In this document: in pieces, positions 1 to 10,114 of the stretch
Numbering within the stretch: the stretch's first letter is position 1
Layout of the letters: every line of letters starts with the position of its first letter
Origin: Takakia lepidozioides
Taxonomy: Eukaryota > Streptophyta > Takakiopsida > Takakiales > Takakiaceae
DNA: 64,000 bases
NCBI GenBank assembly: GCA_030704615.1
Contig: CM060732.1
Location: forward strand, 21,142,001 to 21,206,000
Reading direction: 5' to 3'
Notes under the pieces: model-generated
What the model saw: only the letters and a program-made list of their open reading frames with translations
Databases searched by the model: none
What the model was told of the DNA's origin: nothing
Made by a program: the position numbers and the translations under genes

Positions 1-1054
1 GATTTGCTAGTTTGCAGGGGAGGGTCATGCTCCCAGTGTGGTGGGTGATGCACATCAATGCCCACCGCTCCACAAATATATTCAGGAACCCACCTTTTAT
101 CTATGACGCCCTCATGAAGCAGAATTGGGACACTGAAAGCAGGCTACATATGGGCGCCAACACAATCTGGGTGCATCCTAATCTAGAGGGAGACGGAGAG
201 AGTAGGTACTACTCTGCACATGTGTAGAGCTGTGTCTTTTCTATACAAAACTCATCTCACAAAGTCTATCTATGATGTCCTCGTGAACCAGGCTGGGGAC
301 TAAAAAGCACTGACACTATCTGCAGCTATCCTGTGTTAGAGGGTGATGGAGACAGGGAAAGAGACAGCAGAAGTGATGTTTGTACTCTGGACGTGTATAG
401 CAGTCTGTTGCTAACCAAATTTGAACTTCTGTCAGTTGCACAGTCTATCTACATTGATATCAGTTCTGACCTAATCATATGACCTGATCTTTGTGAATTG
501 AGAGCACCATATGCAAGAGGCTTTGTTCAGCTGGGCTTCATTTCTGTCTCCCTCTGTGTCTGTTCCATGGCAACTCATCACGTTTCTGTAGCACAAAATA
601 TAACCTCTCTAGGAGAGAAGAAACACACTGTACAAGCACAACACCCTCTACTTGTGTCCCCGGCCAGTGCATCATTCTGCATCCTTCATATCTTGCTTAT
701 TCAGGGGTGTCACTGTGATGTAGCGCCCCTCATCACAGATATGCCATGATTGCACTTTCAGTCTCCATATGGTGAGCTTGTGCTGGCCCACAGCAATCAC
801 ATTCCAAACAGCTATGGTCGAGAAGATTTAGGTTTCCCCTGTCCGTGACGAGAATTACAAGTGGTACAAATACGACCAAAAGGATTCGCACCACTTAATC
901 TCTGCTGCCAAGAACAACCAAATCACATGAAGGTGGGTGGGTGAGTGCCAAGATCGGCCTCCTTTCACGTAATGGTCGTACTCGGACGATAAACCCCACC
1001 AGCCCGAAGAGAGAGATTGTTTGCATTAATTGCGATGAAAGAATTCCTCGTGGA
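1..1054. other. No recognisable gene
   Basis: I see no family signature in this stretch on either strand. Open frames are short and lack motifs. It lies downstream of the minus-strand RING-CH gene, so part of it may be that gene's 3' untranslated region. Confidence 0.5.
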
Positions 1055-2089
1055 TCAAGCGGTGAAGTAGGCGATGCGAAAGAACCAGGGAACGATGAAA
1101 ACCACAATAAGGCATGCCAGCAGAGAATTTCGTACGAATTGTCGCTGCCAGCAGTACCCCAACTGCGCTACTGGGAAACTTCTCGCTCGTCTCTCCCCCT
1201 CGAAGGAAGCTACACCTCCTTCCGTGTGTGCTTGTGATTCAGAAGCCCTCTCCTGTTCCATCACAGGGAGATTTTCTACAATTGCACCGCATATTTCACA
1301 TACACGGTTGCCCCTAATTTTAAACCAAGCTTCTGCACAGTGGCGATGAGCAAGCGCCAACTCCTGCTTGCAAGCGCATCCCAGCTCCATAGAATCGTTG
1401 CCCTCCGCGCTCAGCCCAAGATGGCACACACGGCACACCTTGTCCCCATCATCATTGATTGGAACGTCGTTTACCCCCTTCCCTTGAGAAACTGTGCAGC
1501 CCATTTCCACATCACGATCGAAGCTTCCGAATGCAAACTCCTTGTAAGATTTATCCTCCATCTCACGATTGGAACCCTCCCCCTCACTCCCGGCATCCAC
1601 AGATCTGTCCGTGCCCAAATAATAACTCTTCGCCAGTTGGAAGGCCTCCCTTCCGCTACCATCGTGAGGCTCAAAACTTCCTAGGTCGAATACAGAGCAA
1701 ACAGCACCAGTATCTCCAACTGCATGCCCCTCCCTGACATCGAGCACAGACCGTCCAGCTTCACTGCTCTTGGCCCTCTCATCCCCTCCAACTCTGCCAT
1801 CAGACGGGCTTCGGTCTTGCCCTACTGGAGAACGATCAGATTCACCCCGCAACTCGGCAAACGAACCCTCCCGAATCCTCTCACATCCCATTCCCCCGCT
1901 TCCTCCTCCCTCGCCATTTCCAACCTGCACAGCCCCGGCTGAGAATCCCGTCTCTACATCCGAGCCCAAGATGCTGCTGCCCCTCTCACTCGATTCCTGT
2001 CGACCAACAAAAGCACCACCATGATACGGTGCTCTCGGAGATGACTGAGGAGGGAAGCGGGGCGAATTTTCAGGCATGATTGGGAGCAT
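1055..2089 (-). CDS. RING-CH (MARCH-like) membrane E3 ubiquitin ligase
   Basis: A 344-residue protein starting at an ATG at 2089; a second in-frame ATG follows at 2077. Residues 1-200 are acidic, Ser/Gly-rich and probably disordered. At about 215-271 sits a C4HC3 RING-CH (RINGv) domain: CRVCH, then CxC, AHRHCAEAWF and VCEICG. This is the E2-binding fold of MARCH ligases and of plant VCRVCHL / HRxCAEAWFKIRGN proteins. A single hydrophobic segment, about residues 318-342 (LLACLIVVFIVPWFF), ends the protein, consistent with a tail membrane anchor. By family, the expected role is ubiquitination at a membrane. The ORF is uninterrupted and ends soon after the hydrophobic segment; a downstream exon cannot be excluded. 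The target substrate is unknown. Confidence 0.8.
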   Translation of the reverse strand: MLPIMPENSPRFPPQSSPRAPYHGGAFVGRQESSERGSSILGSDVETGFSAGAVQVGNGEGGGSGGMGCERIREGSFAELRGESDRSPVGQDRSPSDGRVGGDERAKSSEAGRSVLDVREGHAVGDTGAVCSVFDLGSFEPHDGSGREAFQLAKSYYLGTDRSVDAGSEGEGSNREMEDKSYKEFAFGSFDRDVEMGCTVSQGKGVNDVPINDDGDKVCRVCHLGLSAEGNDSMELGCACKQELALAHRHCAEAWFKIRGNRVCEICGAIVENLPVMEQERASESQAHTEGGVASFEGERRARSFPVAQLGYCWQRQFVRNSLLACLIVVFIVPWFFRIAYFTA

Positions 2090-2534
2090 TCACGCGCCGA
2101 GCTGCACATAGCGCGCGACAGCCATGGATCTGCAGCCAGAGCTCCAAGCAGCCCGCCTGCGAGCGAGAGAGAAGAGAGAAAGAGACGAGGACCCACCAGC
2201 CCGCTTTTTACTTTTCACTCTCAAAAGCTGTTCCGTCTTTTTACTGTTTTGTTTTTTTTATAATTGTTTTTAAAAATAAAACAGGGGATAAAACAGAGGC
2301 ACCAGGCAGTGAAATGCTTGAGTTTCTTGTCTTTCAAAGAAAAAAGAAAAATAAATAATAATAACAGTCTGTGTTTGACACAGTCTCCTCCAACCGAAGC
2401 TTTTGAGGTGACCATCCACGTGGAAGCTCCGTCCAGAAGCCAACGTGTACCCACAGAGGGTCCGACGTGCACGGAGTCAATCGTCTTGCAAAACTAGTTC
2501 GTTCGCAGGAGTAGGGTAGCGATTGTAGTTATTC

Positions 2535-2607
2535 CGCGCCAGACAGGGGTCGAACCTGTGACTTTCTGCTTAGGAAACAGATGCTCTATCCACTGAGCTA
2601 CAGGCGC
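2535..2607 (-). tRNA. tRNA-Arg (anticodon CCU)
   Basis: On the minus strand a 73-nt cloverleaf can be folded by eye. The acceptor stem GCGCCTG/CTGGCGC has one T:T mismatch at pair 6. The D-arm is GCTC...GAGC, the anticodon stem TCTGT/GCAGA holds loop TTCCTAA, and the T-arm is ACAGG-TTCGACC-CCTGT with discriminator G. Anticodon CCT reads AGG (arginine). Internal A-box (TAGCTCAGTGG) and B-box (GGTTCGACC) promoter elements are intact. A TTTT run about 40 nt downstream, near 2492, could be the Pol III terminator. No intron is present. Confidence 0.93.
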
Positions 2608-2758
2608 TACGTGTACTTGGTTGCACGTCATAATGTTTACAACACAAGTGAAAAATAGCTAACTTCTGAGAGCAATGTGGCTTTGGTTGGAAATATATTT
2701 TACGCGAAACACATAAAATAGCTAGTGCTGGCTTGAAAAAAACATAACCATGCCAATA

Positions 2759-2770
2759 ATTTGACACATG
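2759..2770. repeat. SINE target-site duplication, left copy
   Basis: ATTTGACACATG, identical to 2974-2985. Confidence 0.85.
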
Positions 2771-2973
2771 GACAACCAAGTTGTAGCCCAGTGGTCATGG
2801 GCACATACCACATGGGCACATACCACCTCGGAAGTGGTTGTGGGTTCAATCCACCCTTGGTGTCACAGAGGTGTCCACCTTCCTAGAGGAAGGCAGTAAT
2901 CCTTCTGGGTGAGAGACACCATAATTTACGCTTCCTTGGGGAGGCGACAAATATTATAAATATTAACATTATT
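2771..2973 (+). mobile_element. tRNA-derived SINE with 12-bp target-site duplication
   Basis: A 203-bp unit has a Pol III A-box TAGCCCAGTGG (2784-2794) and a B-box GGTTCAATCC (2843-2852), then a non-tRNA body and an AT-rich tail (near 2950-2973). It is flanked by identical 12-bp repeats ATTTGACACATG at 2759-2770 and 2974-2985. This is the architecture of a tRNA-derived SINE inserted by target-primed reverse transcription. The match to a tRNA is limited to the promoter boxes. It lies 160 bp upstream of the tRNA-Arg gene but is not obviously derived from it. Confidence 0.85.
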
Positions 2974-2985
2974 ATTTGACACATG
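2974..2985. repeat. SINE target-site duplication, right copy
   Basis: ATTTGACACATG, identical to 2759-2770. Confidence 0.85.
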
Positions 2986-3877
2986 TTTCAATCGAGTGAG
3001 ATGAATGTGGATGACATAGGATCGACAGTTCATGGATGGAGAACAGAGTGTGAAGCGAACACTAAATAGATTGTTAGAATAACTACCGCACCGCCTTGTG
3101 TTGCATACTTTCTAGTACCTGTCCACACTCTCTTACTTACCTCTTCAAATCCACTATTCGCACTCACCGTGTCTCTTCAAATCTAGAAATCCATTCAAAT
3201 CTAGAAATCCACAGGAAAATATATAAATCATCGGATGGCCTATACAACCCATCCATAGGTCCATATTCTTTTGGGGGTCTAAATTTATTGAAATTCACTC
3301 TAAACGTTCGTTTACTAGTGCGTCGTTTGAATTGCAAATATTTAAATTCCAAGAGTCAATAAGGATATGAAAGGCCCAAATTCTCAAGATTCATAAGGTA
3401 GGTGGTTACACTCATCTCTCTCTCTTCTCGATTCTCATGTAGAAGCAAATGTGAGTTGTCTTTTTGATGTAGTAGCCGGTAAACACGGCCTCTCGACGAT
3501 CCAAGACTAGGGAGGCGAGGATCGGCAGTGCTGCTGAAATCGCTGCAGTCAATTCCCCAAAGTTCACAAAAGAGGTCTCTGTACATACGTCTCCAACAGT
3601 GAGCCCATTGTCCAGAAATCCCCCTGAAAAATCCGCCCATGTTGTTGAAGGATCCCCTGTGGCCCGTGCAGAAGTTGCTAAAGAGCCTGCATCTCCTGCG
3701 AATCATATAATAGTCACAAGTACATCAGCTCCAACACCTCCGCCACCAACAGAATACTTCAACCTTGCACATAGATCCAGCACCCAAGCCTTGTCAGGTG
3801 ATCCAGAGCCTTCACCGGAAGCTGAGTACTATAGACAAAGTAGCAGACCAGCGCCTACCACGAGCCAAGGTGGTCCT

Positions 3878-5599
3878 ATGACGGGTGGAGCCACTACTAT
3901 CGAATCTTCCTCCTGTCTAGGCCGACACATTGCACGACGATTGGTTGAAGTGGGGGTGACTGATATATTTTCTGTGCCAGGAGACTTCAATCTAATCTTG
4001 TTGGACCATTTGATTGCTGAACCTGATCTCAATAATGTCGGTTGTTGCAACGAGATCAATGCAGGCTACGCCGCAGATGGATATGCCCGTTCTCGTGGTG
4101 TGGGGGCATGTGCTGTCACTTTCACAGTTGGGGGCCTTAGTGTAATCAATGCCATTGCTGGAGCTTACAGCGAGAATTTGCCGGTCATCTGCCTTGTAGG
4201 GGGCCCAAATTCGAATGATTTTGGCACAAACCGTATTTTGCACCACACCATTGGTATCGCTGACTTTAGCCAAGAGTTTCGATGCTTCCAACAAGTAACA
4301 TGTTTTCAGGCGGTGATTATGTGCTTGGATGATGCGCACGAGCTAATTGACCGTGCCATCTCCACAGCCCTCAGAGAGAGCAAACCTGTGTATATCAGCG
4401 TGAGCTGCAACCTTGCTGGCATCCTGCATCCTTCCTTCAACCGTGACCCTGTTCCTTACGCTCTGACAAAAAGGGTAAGTAACCAACTCAGCTTGGAAGC
4501 AGCAATTGAAGCAACAGTCAAGTTTCTAGATAATGCAGTGAAGCCAGTTTTGATTGGAGGACCCAAATTACGGGTAGCGAAAGCTGGGAAGGCATTTGTA
4601 GAGTTGGCAGAGGCATCTGGGTATGCAGTGGCCACCATGCCATCAGCCAAGGGGCAAGTCCCAGAGACACTTCCTTGTTTTATAGGTACCTATTGGGGCG
4701 CCGTAAGCTCTCCTTTTTGCCTCGAGATAGTAGAGTCAGCCGACGCATACATTTTTGCGGGGCCTATTTTCAATGACTACAGCTCAGTGGGGTACTCACT
4801 ACTGCTCAAGAAGGGAAATATGATCGTGCTACAGCCTGACCGGGTCACCGTCTCGGGCGCTTCCGAGTTTGGGTGTGTTCTCATGAAAGACTTCATGGAA
4901 GCACTGGCCAAAAGAGTGAAGAAGAATACAAGCTCTTATGACAACTATAAGCGCATTTTCATTCCGGGTGGCGAGGTCCCCAAATCTGAATCAGGAGAAG
5001 CATTGCGTGTCAATATCCTGTTCAAGCACATCCAGGACATGCTTTCCCATGACACGGCAGTGCTAGCAGAGACAGGAGACTCGTGGTTCAACTGTCAAAA
5101 ACTGAAACTCCCTGAGGGTTGTGGGTATGAGTTTCAGATGCAATATGGCTCGATTGGATGGTCTGTGGGGGCATTGTTGGGCTACGCACAAGCAGCCACA
5201 GACAAACGCGTAATTGCTTGCATTGGTGATGGCAGTTTTCAAGTGACGACACAAGATGTCTCCACCATGATCCGGTACGGCCAGAAGAGCATAATCTTCC
5301 TCATCAACAATGGGGGGTACACAATTGAGGTCGAGATTCACGACGGGCCCTACAATGTCATCAAGAATTGGAGCTATACAGGAGTTGTAGAAGCTTACCA
5401 CAACGGTGAGGGAGCCCTCTGGACTACCAAGGTCAACAATGAGACTGAACTAGTGGCTGCCATCAAAACTGCACAAGACAAGAATGATTGCTTGTGTTTC
5501 ATAGAAGTGATATGCCACAAGGATGATACTAGCAGGGAGTTGTTGGAATGGGGGTCTCGTGTGTCAGCTGCAAACGGCAGGGGTCCCGGCCTTGGGTAG
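3878..5599 (+). CDS. PDC: Pyruvate decarboxylase (thiamine diphosphate enzyme)
   Basis: From the ATG at 3878 this is a 573-residue protein that aligns end to end with plant pyruvate decarboxylase, which converts pyruvate to acetaldehyde and CO2 in cytosolic ethanolic fermentation. The catalytic Glu is in CCNEINAGY (residue 59). The active-site His pair is in RILHHTIG (122-123). The ThDP/Mg2+ motif runs from GDGSFQ (about 450) to NNGGY (about 476). The C-terminus has the family ending [13 protein letters not shown]. The frame is open upstream to at least 3599 (about 93 more codons, Pro/Ser/Thr-rich), but that part has no ATG and is not PDC-like, so I start at 3878. The whole enzyme lies in one exon with no visible intron. 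Angiosperm PDC genes I know of have introns, so a retrocopy is possible. No lesions are seen. Confidence 0.9.
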   Translation: MTGGATTIESSSCLGRHIARRLVEVGVTDIFSVPGDFNLILLDHLIAEPDLNNVGCCNEINAGYAADGYARSRGVGACAVTFTVGGLSVINAIAGAYSENLPVICLVGGPNSNDFGTNRILHHTIGIADFSQEFRCFQQVTCFQAVIMCLDDAHELIDRAISTALRESKPVYISVSCNLAGILHPSFNRDPVPYALTKRVSNQLSLEAAIEATVKFLDNAVKPVLIGGPKLRVAKAGKAFVELAEASGYAVATMPSAKGQVPETLPCFIGTYWGAVSSPFCLEIVESADAYIFAGPIFNDYSSVGYSLLLKKGNMIVLQPDRVTVSGASEFGCVLMKDFMEALAKRVKKNTSSYDNYKRIFIPGGEVPKSESGEALRVNILFKHIQDMLSHDTAVLAETGDSWFNCQKLKLPEGCGYEFQMQYGSIGWSVGALLGYAQAATDKRVIACIGDGSFQVTTQDVSTMIRYGQKSIIFLINNGGYTIEVEIHDGPYNVIKNWSYTGVVEAYHNGEGALWTTKVNNETELVAAIKTAQDKNDCLCFIEVICHKDDTSRELLEWGSRVSAANGRGPGLG

Positions 5600-6989
5600 A
5601 TGCAATATGCCTCACATGTGACATGAACACTTTCCAGAGCAGAACATCACAACCTTGTGCTGAATCCTTCCCCGACGTTTTTTCCCTCCCCCTCCCCCCT
5701 CTGGAAGCACACCAGTGCAGGATACTAAGGAATGTCATCCTTTGGTTTGCAAAAATATTGGGCTTGGTGCGCTACTTTTATTTTATTCATATGTGGTGTT
5801 TATTGTGGTCTACCTATTAATTAGGTGGTAGTCACTAAGAGCAACTTACACTTCAAATTTTTTGTCACTTGGAGTCCAGGCTACCATGGGGTATTGAATT
5901 GTGGATAGGATCAGTCTTTTTTAGAGGGACCAAGAATGTAATGTATCCACTGCAATTATCCCATAATGTTTGCCCACATGCAGCGCCCCAAATTGTATTT
6001 ATAAGTTGTCTGCTCTGCTCCTAGACACCTGTGCTAGTTATGGCATCAATGCTGCCAAAGCCATCTGCGACACGAGGAAACAAAAACTGAAGTAAATATA
6101 GAGTGAACGATCGAATGAACGAGAAGTCGGTCCGTCTCACGTTCGTCTATCAACAGCACCTCGTGGTGGTTCCTTCGTCTCCCCGCCCTCCGTCTGCCTC
6201 GCGTTCGTCGATCGCTGAGACCGAGAGAGAGAGAAGCATATTGCAGTTGGGCTTCCAAGGACTGCAAGTTGGAGAGTGCCCATGAAACGGCCCAGCCTTC
6301 GTGGTAGCGGTGGTATGCCACCCGAAATGGTGCTTGTGGTTCTGATTCTCCAATGGGAGTTTGGAAAAACAAAACCTGCTTCGAGCAAGGCGATTACTTG
6401 CATCGATTTATGTTGTATTTCGGCACTTTGCCAGATGCGTTGTCTTAGGACCGGCGGTGTTAAAGGTTTTGGGGTTCTTGTGTGTGTTACGCTCACTTTT
6501 CTCTGTCCTTACGGTTTTGAATCTTCACTTGAGGTGCGTGAGAGGTACACATGTGTATGATATTTTCTGTCTCTCGATGCTGATATTACATGCGTGGAAG
6601 AATTGTGTACTGATAGTGGATCTCTCAACACGGGCCTCCTGAAATCTGCTGTGCAGGGATGGCAGAAAGGGTATTGACAGCTGCGTAATGATCCCTTGAC
6701 TGGGACACGCTGCCTTATGGTCTTCCTATCTGACAGACTCTTACTCAACTCTGGCTTCTTCTTGGTGCCGATTTCTGGGTATACTTGATGTGGTGATTGA
6801 TTTGATGGTAAAAAGGATTGCATCGAGATTGGTCTCAAATAGCCTTAAGCCCGTTGCTGGGCAGTGGAGATCATTAGAGGAGGGCTACCTGTATGGCGAG
6901 GATGATGACCAAGCTGGGAACCTGGGGGCCGAGCGAATTGAGTGGTCACATTTGCCCGTGGTTACCTGCAGCAGTGAAGTTGCCATCAC
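5600..6989. other. No recognisable gene
   Basis: This is the PDC 3' flank followed by low-complexity CTCTC-rich sequence (6100-6240). Open frames are short, overlap on both strands and show no family signature. Confidence 0.5.
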
Positions 6990-7115
6990 AGCCTCATTTC
7001 CAGAAAGCCACTATAGAGGCAAGGAGAAGCTTTGGAACGAATATTTTTCAAACTCCAGTCGTTGGTGGGACAGTCAAGGCAATAAGGTGAATGCCTGTTA
7101 TGTTACAAGCAGACA
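6990..7115 (+). pseudogene. CACTA transposase (TNP2-like) fragment
   Basis: A short stretch on the plus strand contains KEKLWNEYFS followed by DNA close to the segment at 26,221-26,290 (minus), where the frame reads EEKVWNEYFSDPVNGG. Both are then followed by a run ending AAxAxGATGAATGCCTG or GTGAATGCCTG. It looks like a relic of the same transposase-derived module found in both CACTA elements of this window. It is too short for a firm call. Confidence 0.45.
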
Positions 7116-7479
7116 ACCAGATGAAATGAAGACTTTCTAACAGCATAATGGTAGCACCTCTCTCCTCTCTCTCTCTTTTTGCTGTCCATTTCTCTGCAAC
7201 ATTGGCTGGCAGTGCCTACACATTCACACATGTCACATCTGCTGCACTCTAGAGGGCTAGAGGAGCAGTGCTGGTGACTCAAATTCCTTCTCTATAGCGC
7301 CCTGATTATAGCTCCCATGCTCTCTTCTTTGGCCCATGGGCCCCTAAGGACATTTCGAAGCGTCTCTTGTCTCTCATAGTTGAGGAGTGTTTTGTTTGGG
7401 CTGGTTGTTGGGGCCCAGGTGTTCTGTTCTTTTTGGTTGCATTGTCTTTCTGAGCTTTCCATGGACGTTGTAAAGTTCC

Positions 7480-7535
7480 ATGCTTTCTTTCTCTTTCTCT
7501 TTCTTTCTTTCTCTCTCTCGCAAGGACCCTAAATG
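7480..7535 (+). repeat. CT-rich simple repeat
   Basis: A run of CTTT and CTCT units. Similar pyrimidine runs sit next to most LINE 3' ends in this window (8875, 42,180, 43,830). Confidence 0.7.
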
Positions 7536-7539
7536 AAGT

Positions 7540-8110
7540 TAGGCATAAAACTTCCCTGAACTTGTTTCCAGTCTATGACATGGGCAAGGACCTTAAGGAT
7601 GATCTGAAGGGCCTACCTACCCGTGGCACTTGACTGATATTTAAATTCAGGGCGGGGAGCCCACCTTTGAACAATAAACAGATGCAGAGAGGAAAAATGA
7701 GATTGTAATTGCCGCAGTGTGGGCAACCTGAAGACAAAATCGATTTTCTGATACATTGTCGGGGGTATTCTCACCAGAGAGTGACCCTCTTCAGGAACGT
7801 CAAGAATGTGGTTCCTGCTCCTCTGTTCACCAACTTTCAAAATCTCGAGGCTGAGCCTAAATCCCTGGCCCTGTTGGGGTTTAACTTTTGGGCTGCTCAC
7901 GGACGGCAAAATGATGCTTGTGTGAAGGGCTTTCCAGAGGATATCTGGAAAGACCGAACTAATTGTTTATATCAAGGTAAGTTACACTACTGAGTGAGCA
8001 GCTCACAAAGGTAGTCCTATTCTGTATGTTTCCGTCCAAACTGGTCGCGGGGTCTATGGCCACAAGGCTACGGCAAACAAAGTCTTATGAGTATATTTTC
8101 CTCTCTCGCC
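7540..8110 (+). mobile_element. Non-LTR retrotransposon (LINE) 3' end, copy 1
   Basis: This contains the C-terminal Cys/His segment typical of LINE ORF2 in degenerate frames: CGQPEDKIDFLIHC then YSHQRVTLFRNVKN at about 7709-7810. A 3' tail follows, including GTAAGT-CACTAC, a CACAAGGCTACGGCAAACAA motif and a pyrimidine run. The same block recurs at 8235-8880 and, on the minus strand, at 42,180-42,375 and 43,867-44,270. The endonuclease and reverse transcriptase are absent here, as expected of 5'-truncated copies. Confidence 0.7.
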
Positions 8111-8229
8111 AGGGTAGAAGAGATTTTTTAAGTACTTGAATATAGCCCAGAAGGATAGACCCTGCTAGATGAAGCTGACTTGGAGACTCAAGTGTGTAAA
8201 AGCTGTGTCGGAATGCTCGGAGGCTGGCC

Positions 8230-8940
8230 GATGAAAATGAAGTTAGGCATAAAACTTCCCTGAACTTATTTCTAGTCTGCGACATGGGCAAGGACCTCAC
8301 GGATGACCTGAAGGACCTACCTCCCTCAGCACTAGGCTGATATTTAAACTCACAGTGGGGAGTCTACCTTTGAACAATAAACAGATGCAGAGAGGAAAGG
8401 GAGATTGTAATTGCCCGATGGGTGGGCAGCCTGAAGACGATATCCATTTCCTGATACATTGTCCGGGGTAATTCTCACCAGAGGGTGACCCTCTTCAGGT
8501 CCATCAGGAAATTGTTCCTGAACTTCTGTTCACCAATTTTAGAATCTCGAGGCTGAGCCTAAAGCCCTGGGCCTGTTGGGGTCTAATTGCGGGGCACTTC
8601 ACACACTGCTTGTGTGAAGAGCTTTCTAGTGAATATCTGGACAGCCCGAACTAATTGTTTATATCAAGGTAAGTCCCACAACCAGAGTGAGCCCCTCACA
8701 AAGGTAGTGTCTGTTCCCTCTTGTTCTGCCCCACACTGGGTGCGAGGTGTTGGAGGCTACCGCAAACAACGTATTATGAGTGCATTCTCTCTTTCTGTTC
8801 CATTAGGGGTTGTCATTGTCAGCTACTTGCAATTAGGAAAGGAGGCTACCGCAAACGTCTCATGAGTATATTCTCTCTCTCTCTCTGCTTTTGCTCTGTA
8901 CATTAGGGGTCGTCATTGTCAGCTACTTGCAGTTAGGAAA
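8230..8940 (+). mobile_element. LINE 3' end, copy 2 (tandem)
   Basis: A second copy of the block at 7540, beginning ATGAAGTTAGGCATAAAACTT and including the same Cys/His segment (CATTGTCCGGGG...), 3' tail and TCTCTC run at 8873-8885. A short tail segment (ATTAGGGGTTGTCATTGTC... / ATTAGGGGTCGTCATTGTC...) occurs twice, at 8803 and 8903. The copy is degenerate, with stops and frameshifts. Confidence 0.65.
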
Positions 8941-8949
8941 GGAATCTAC

Positions 8950-9540
8950 TCAATTTTTGTTGTGGAGGCTGTAATGGCTGAAGGAAGAGTGGATGGACTG
9001 CTGGTGCAGATCAATACTAGAGGAGATTCCGGGCACAGGGCCACCAACATCATACTGGCCATTGATAGCATCAAGAAGCCTACGCTTGTTGATGGGCAAT
9101 TGGAGAGGCTGGAAGCAGCCAGGCCGAAGTCTGTGCCAAGTCCCAGTGGAGGAGGATCGTCGAGGCACTTCTGGTATCATCGTCCCTCCTCTTTCATAGA
9201 TCCTGACCTCACATATTTGTGATTCTTTTTCTGTTAGTGGCATGGGATGTCACTTTCATTATAAAGGTCGGAGGTAGACAGTAACCTACCAATTGCATAT
9301 CCAAGGACCAGAGCCTTATCTGTTTGACACTAGACGACAATTACTTTCTTTCATGAATGCAGCAGACATTGTGTATTTGTATGAGGAGTTTTCTGAATGT
9401 GAAGGCACTACGGTTGTTAGAAGTGTTTATGTCATAAAGAATCTTTGACAATGTCATAAAGAATCTTTGACAATGCATAGCTTCGCCACATGGAGCAGAA
9501 AAAAAAAAGATTTTTCTTTCCCCTACCAACCCAATTCAGG
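8950..9540. other. No recognisable gene
   Basis: A short open frame (8962-9222, plus) has no family signature. A 22-bp direct duplication (ATGTCATAAAGAATCTTTGACA) lies near 9430-9475. Confidence 0.4.
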
Positions 9541-9698
9541 ATTTTGAGCGTGGTGGCCTCGCTCCCTAAGACGCCAATTTGGTTGGCAATACATATGAAC
9601 TCGGAATCCCAGGACACTGATTTTGAGCGTGGTGGCCTCGCTCCCTAAGACACCAATTTGGCTGGCAATACGTGTGAACTCGGAATCCCAGAACACTG
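9541..9698. repeat. 79-bp tandem duplication
   Basis: Two nearly identical 79-bp units, 9541-9619 and 9620-9698, each beginning ATTTTGAGCGTGGTGGCC. The few mismatches (ACGCC/ACACC, ATACATATG/ATACGTGTG) suggest a fairly recent local duplication. It is non-coding. Confidence 0.85.
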
Positions 9699-10114
9699 TC
9701 ATGGGGATGGTTGGCCCCGAGGTGAATTATGGATACAAACGTTTGTTTCATGGTAACTTCCGTAAGGGAATGGGCTGTGATAGCCATATAGCAAACCATG
9801 CAAGACCCTATTGAAACCGCGTAAGCAGATACCTTTGCGTGGTAGTTAATCCATGAAAGGTGAGTAATGGCATTGCAGCTGGTGTCTGAATTGGTATATG
9901 TGTCACAATCATGCACCTCAATCCTTATGGGAAAGTGGGGTAACCAGCACAAAACCCCTTTCAAGATATATCAAGAAGCCTGTGCTCTCCTCTTTGAAGT
10001 ATGTAGGAGCTTTAAGAAGTGTTTTGTAACATAGAGTTTGTAAGTAAGAGTTTTGAGGCACGCAGGGTGGCAGGGTTGAATCAGGCTCAGTTGTTTGAAT
10101 CAAGCGCCTCCACC

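Noticed and set aside
1055-2089. Plus-strand open frames overlapping the RING-CH gene
   Set aside because: They are shadows of the minus-strand gene, without motifs.
2781-2860. A second true tRNA gene
   Set aside because: A and B boxes are present, but no acceptor stem or anticodon arm can be folded; it is a SINE head.
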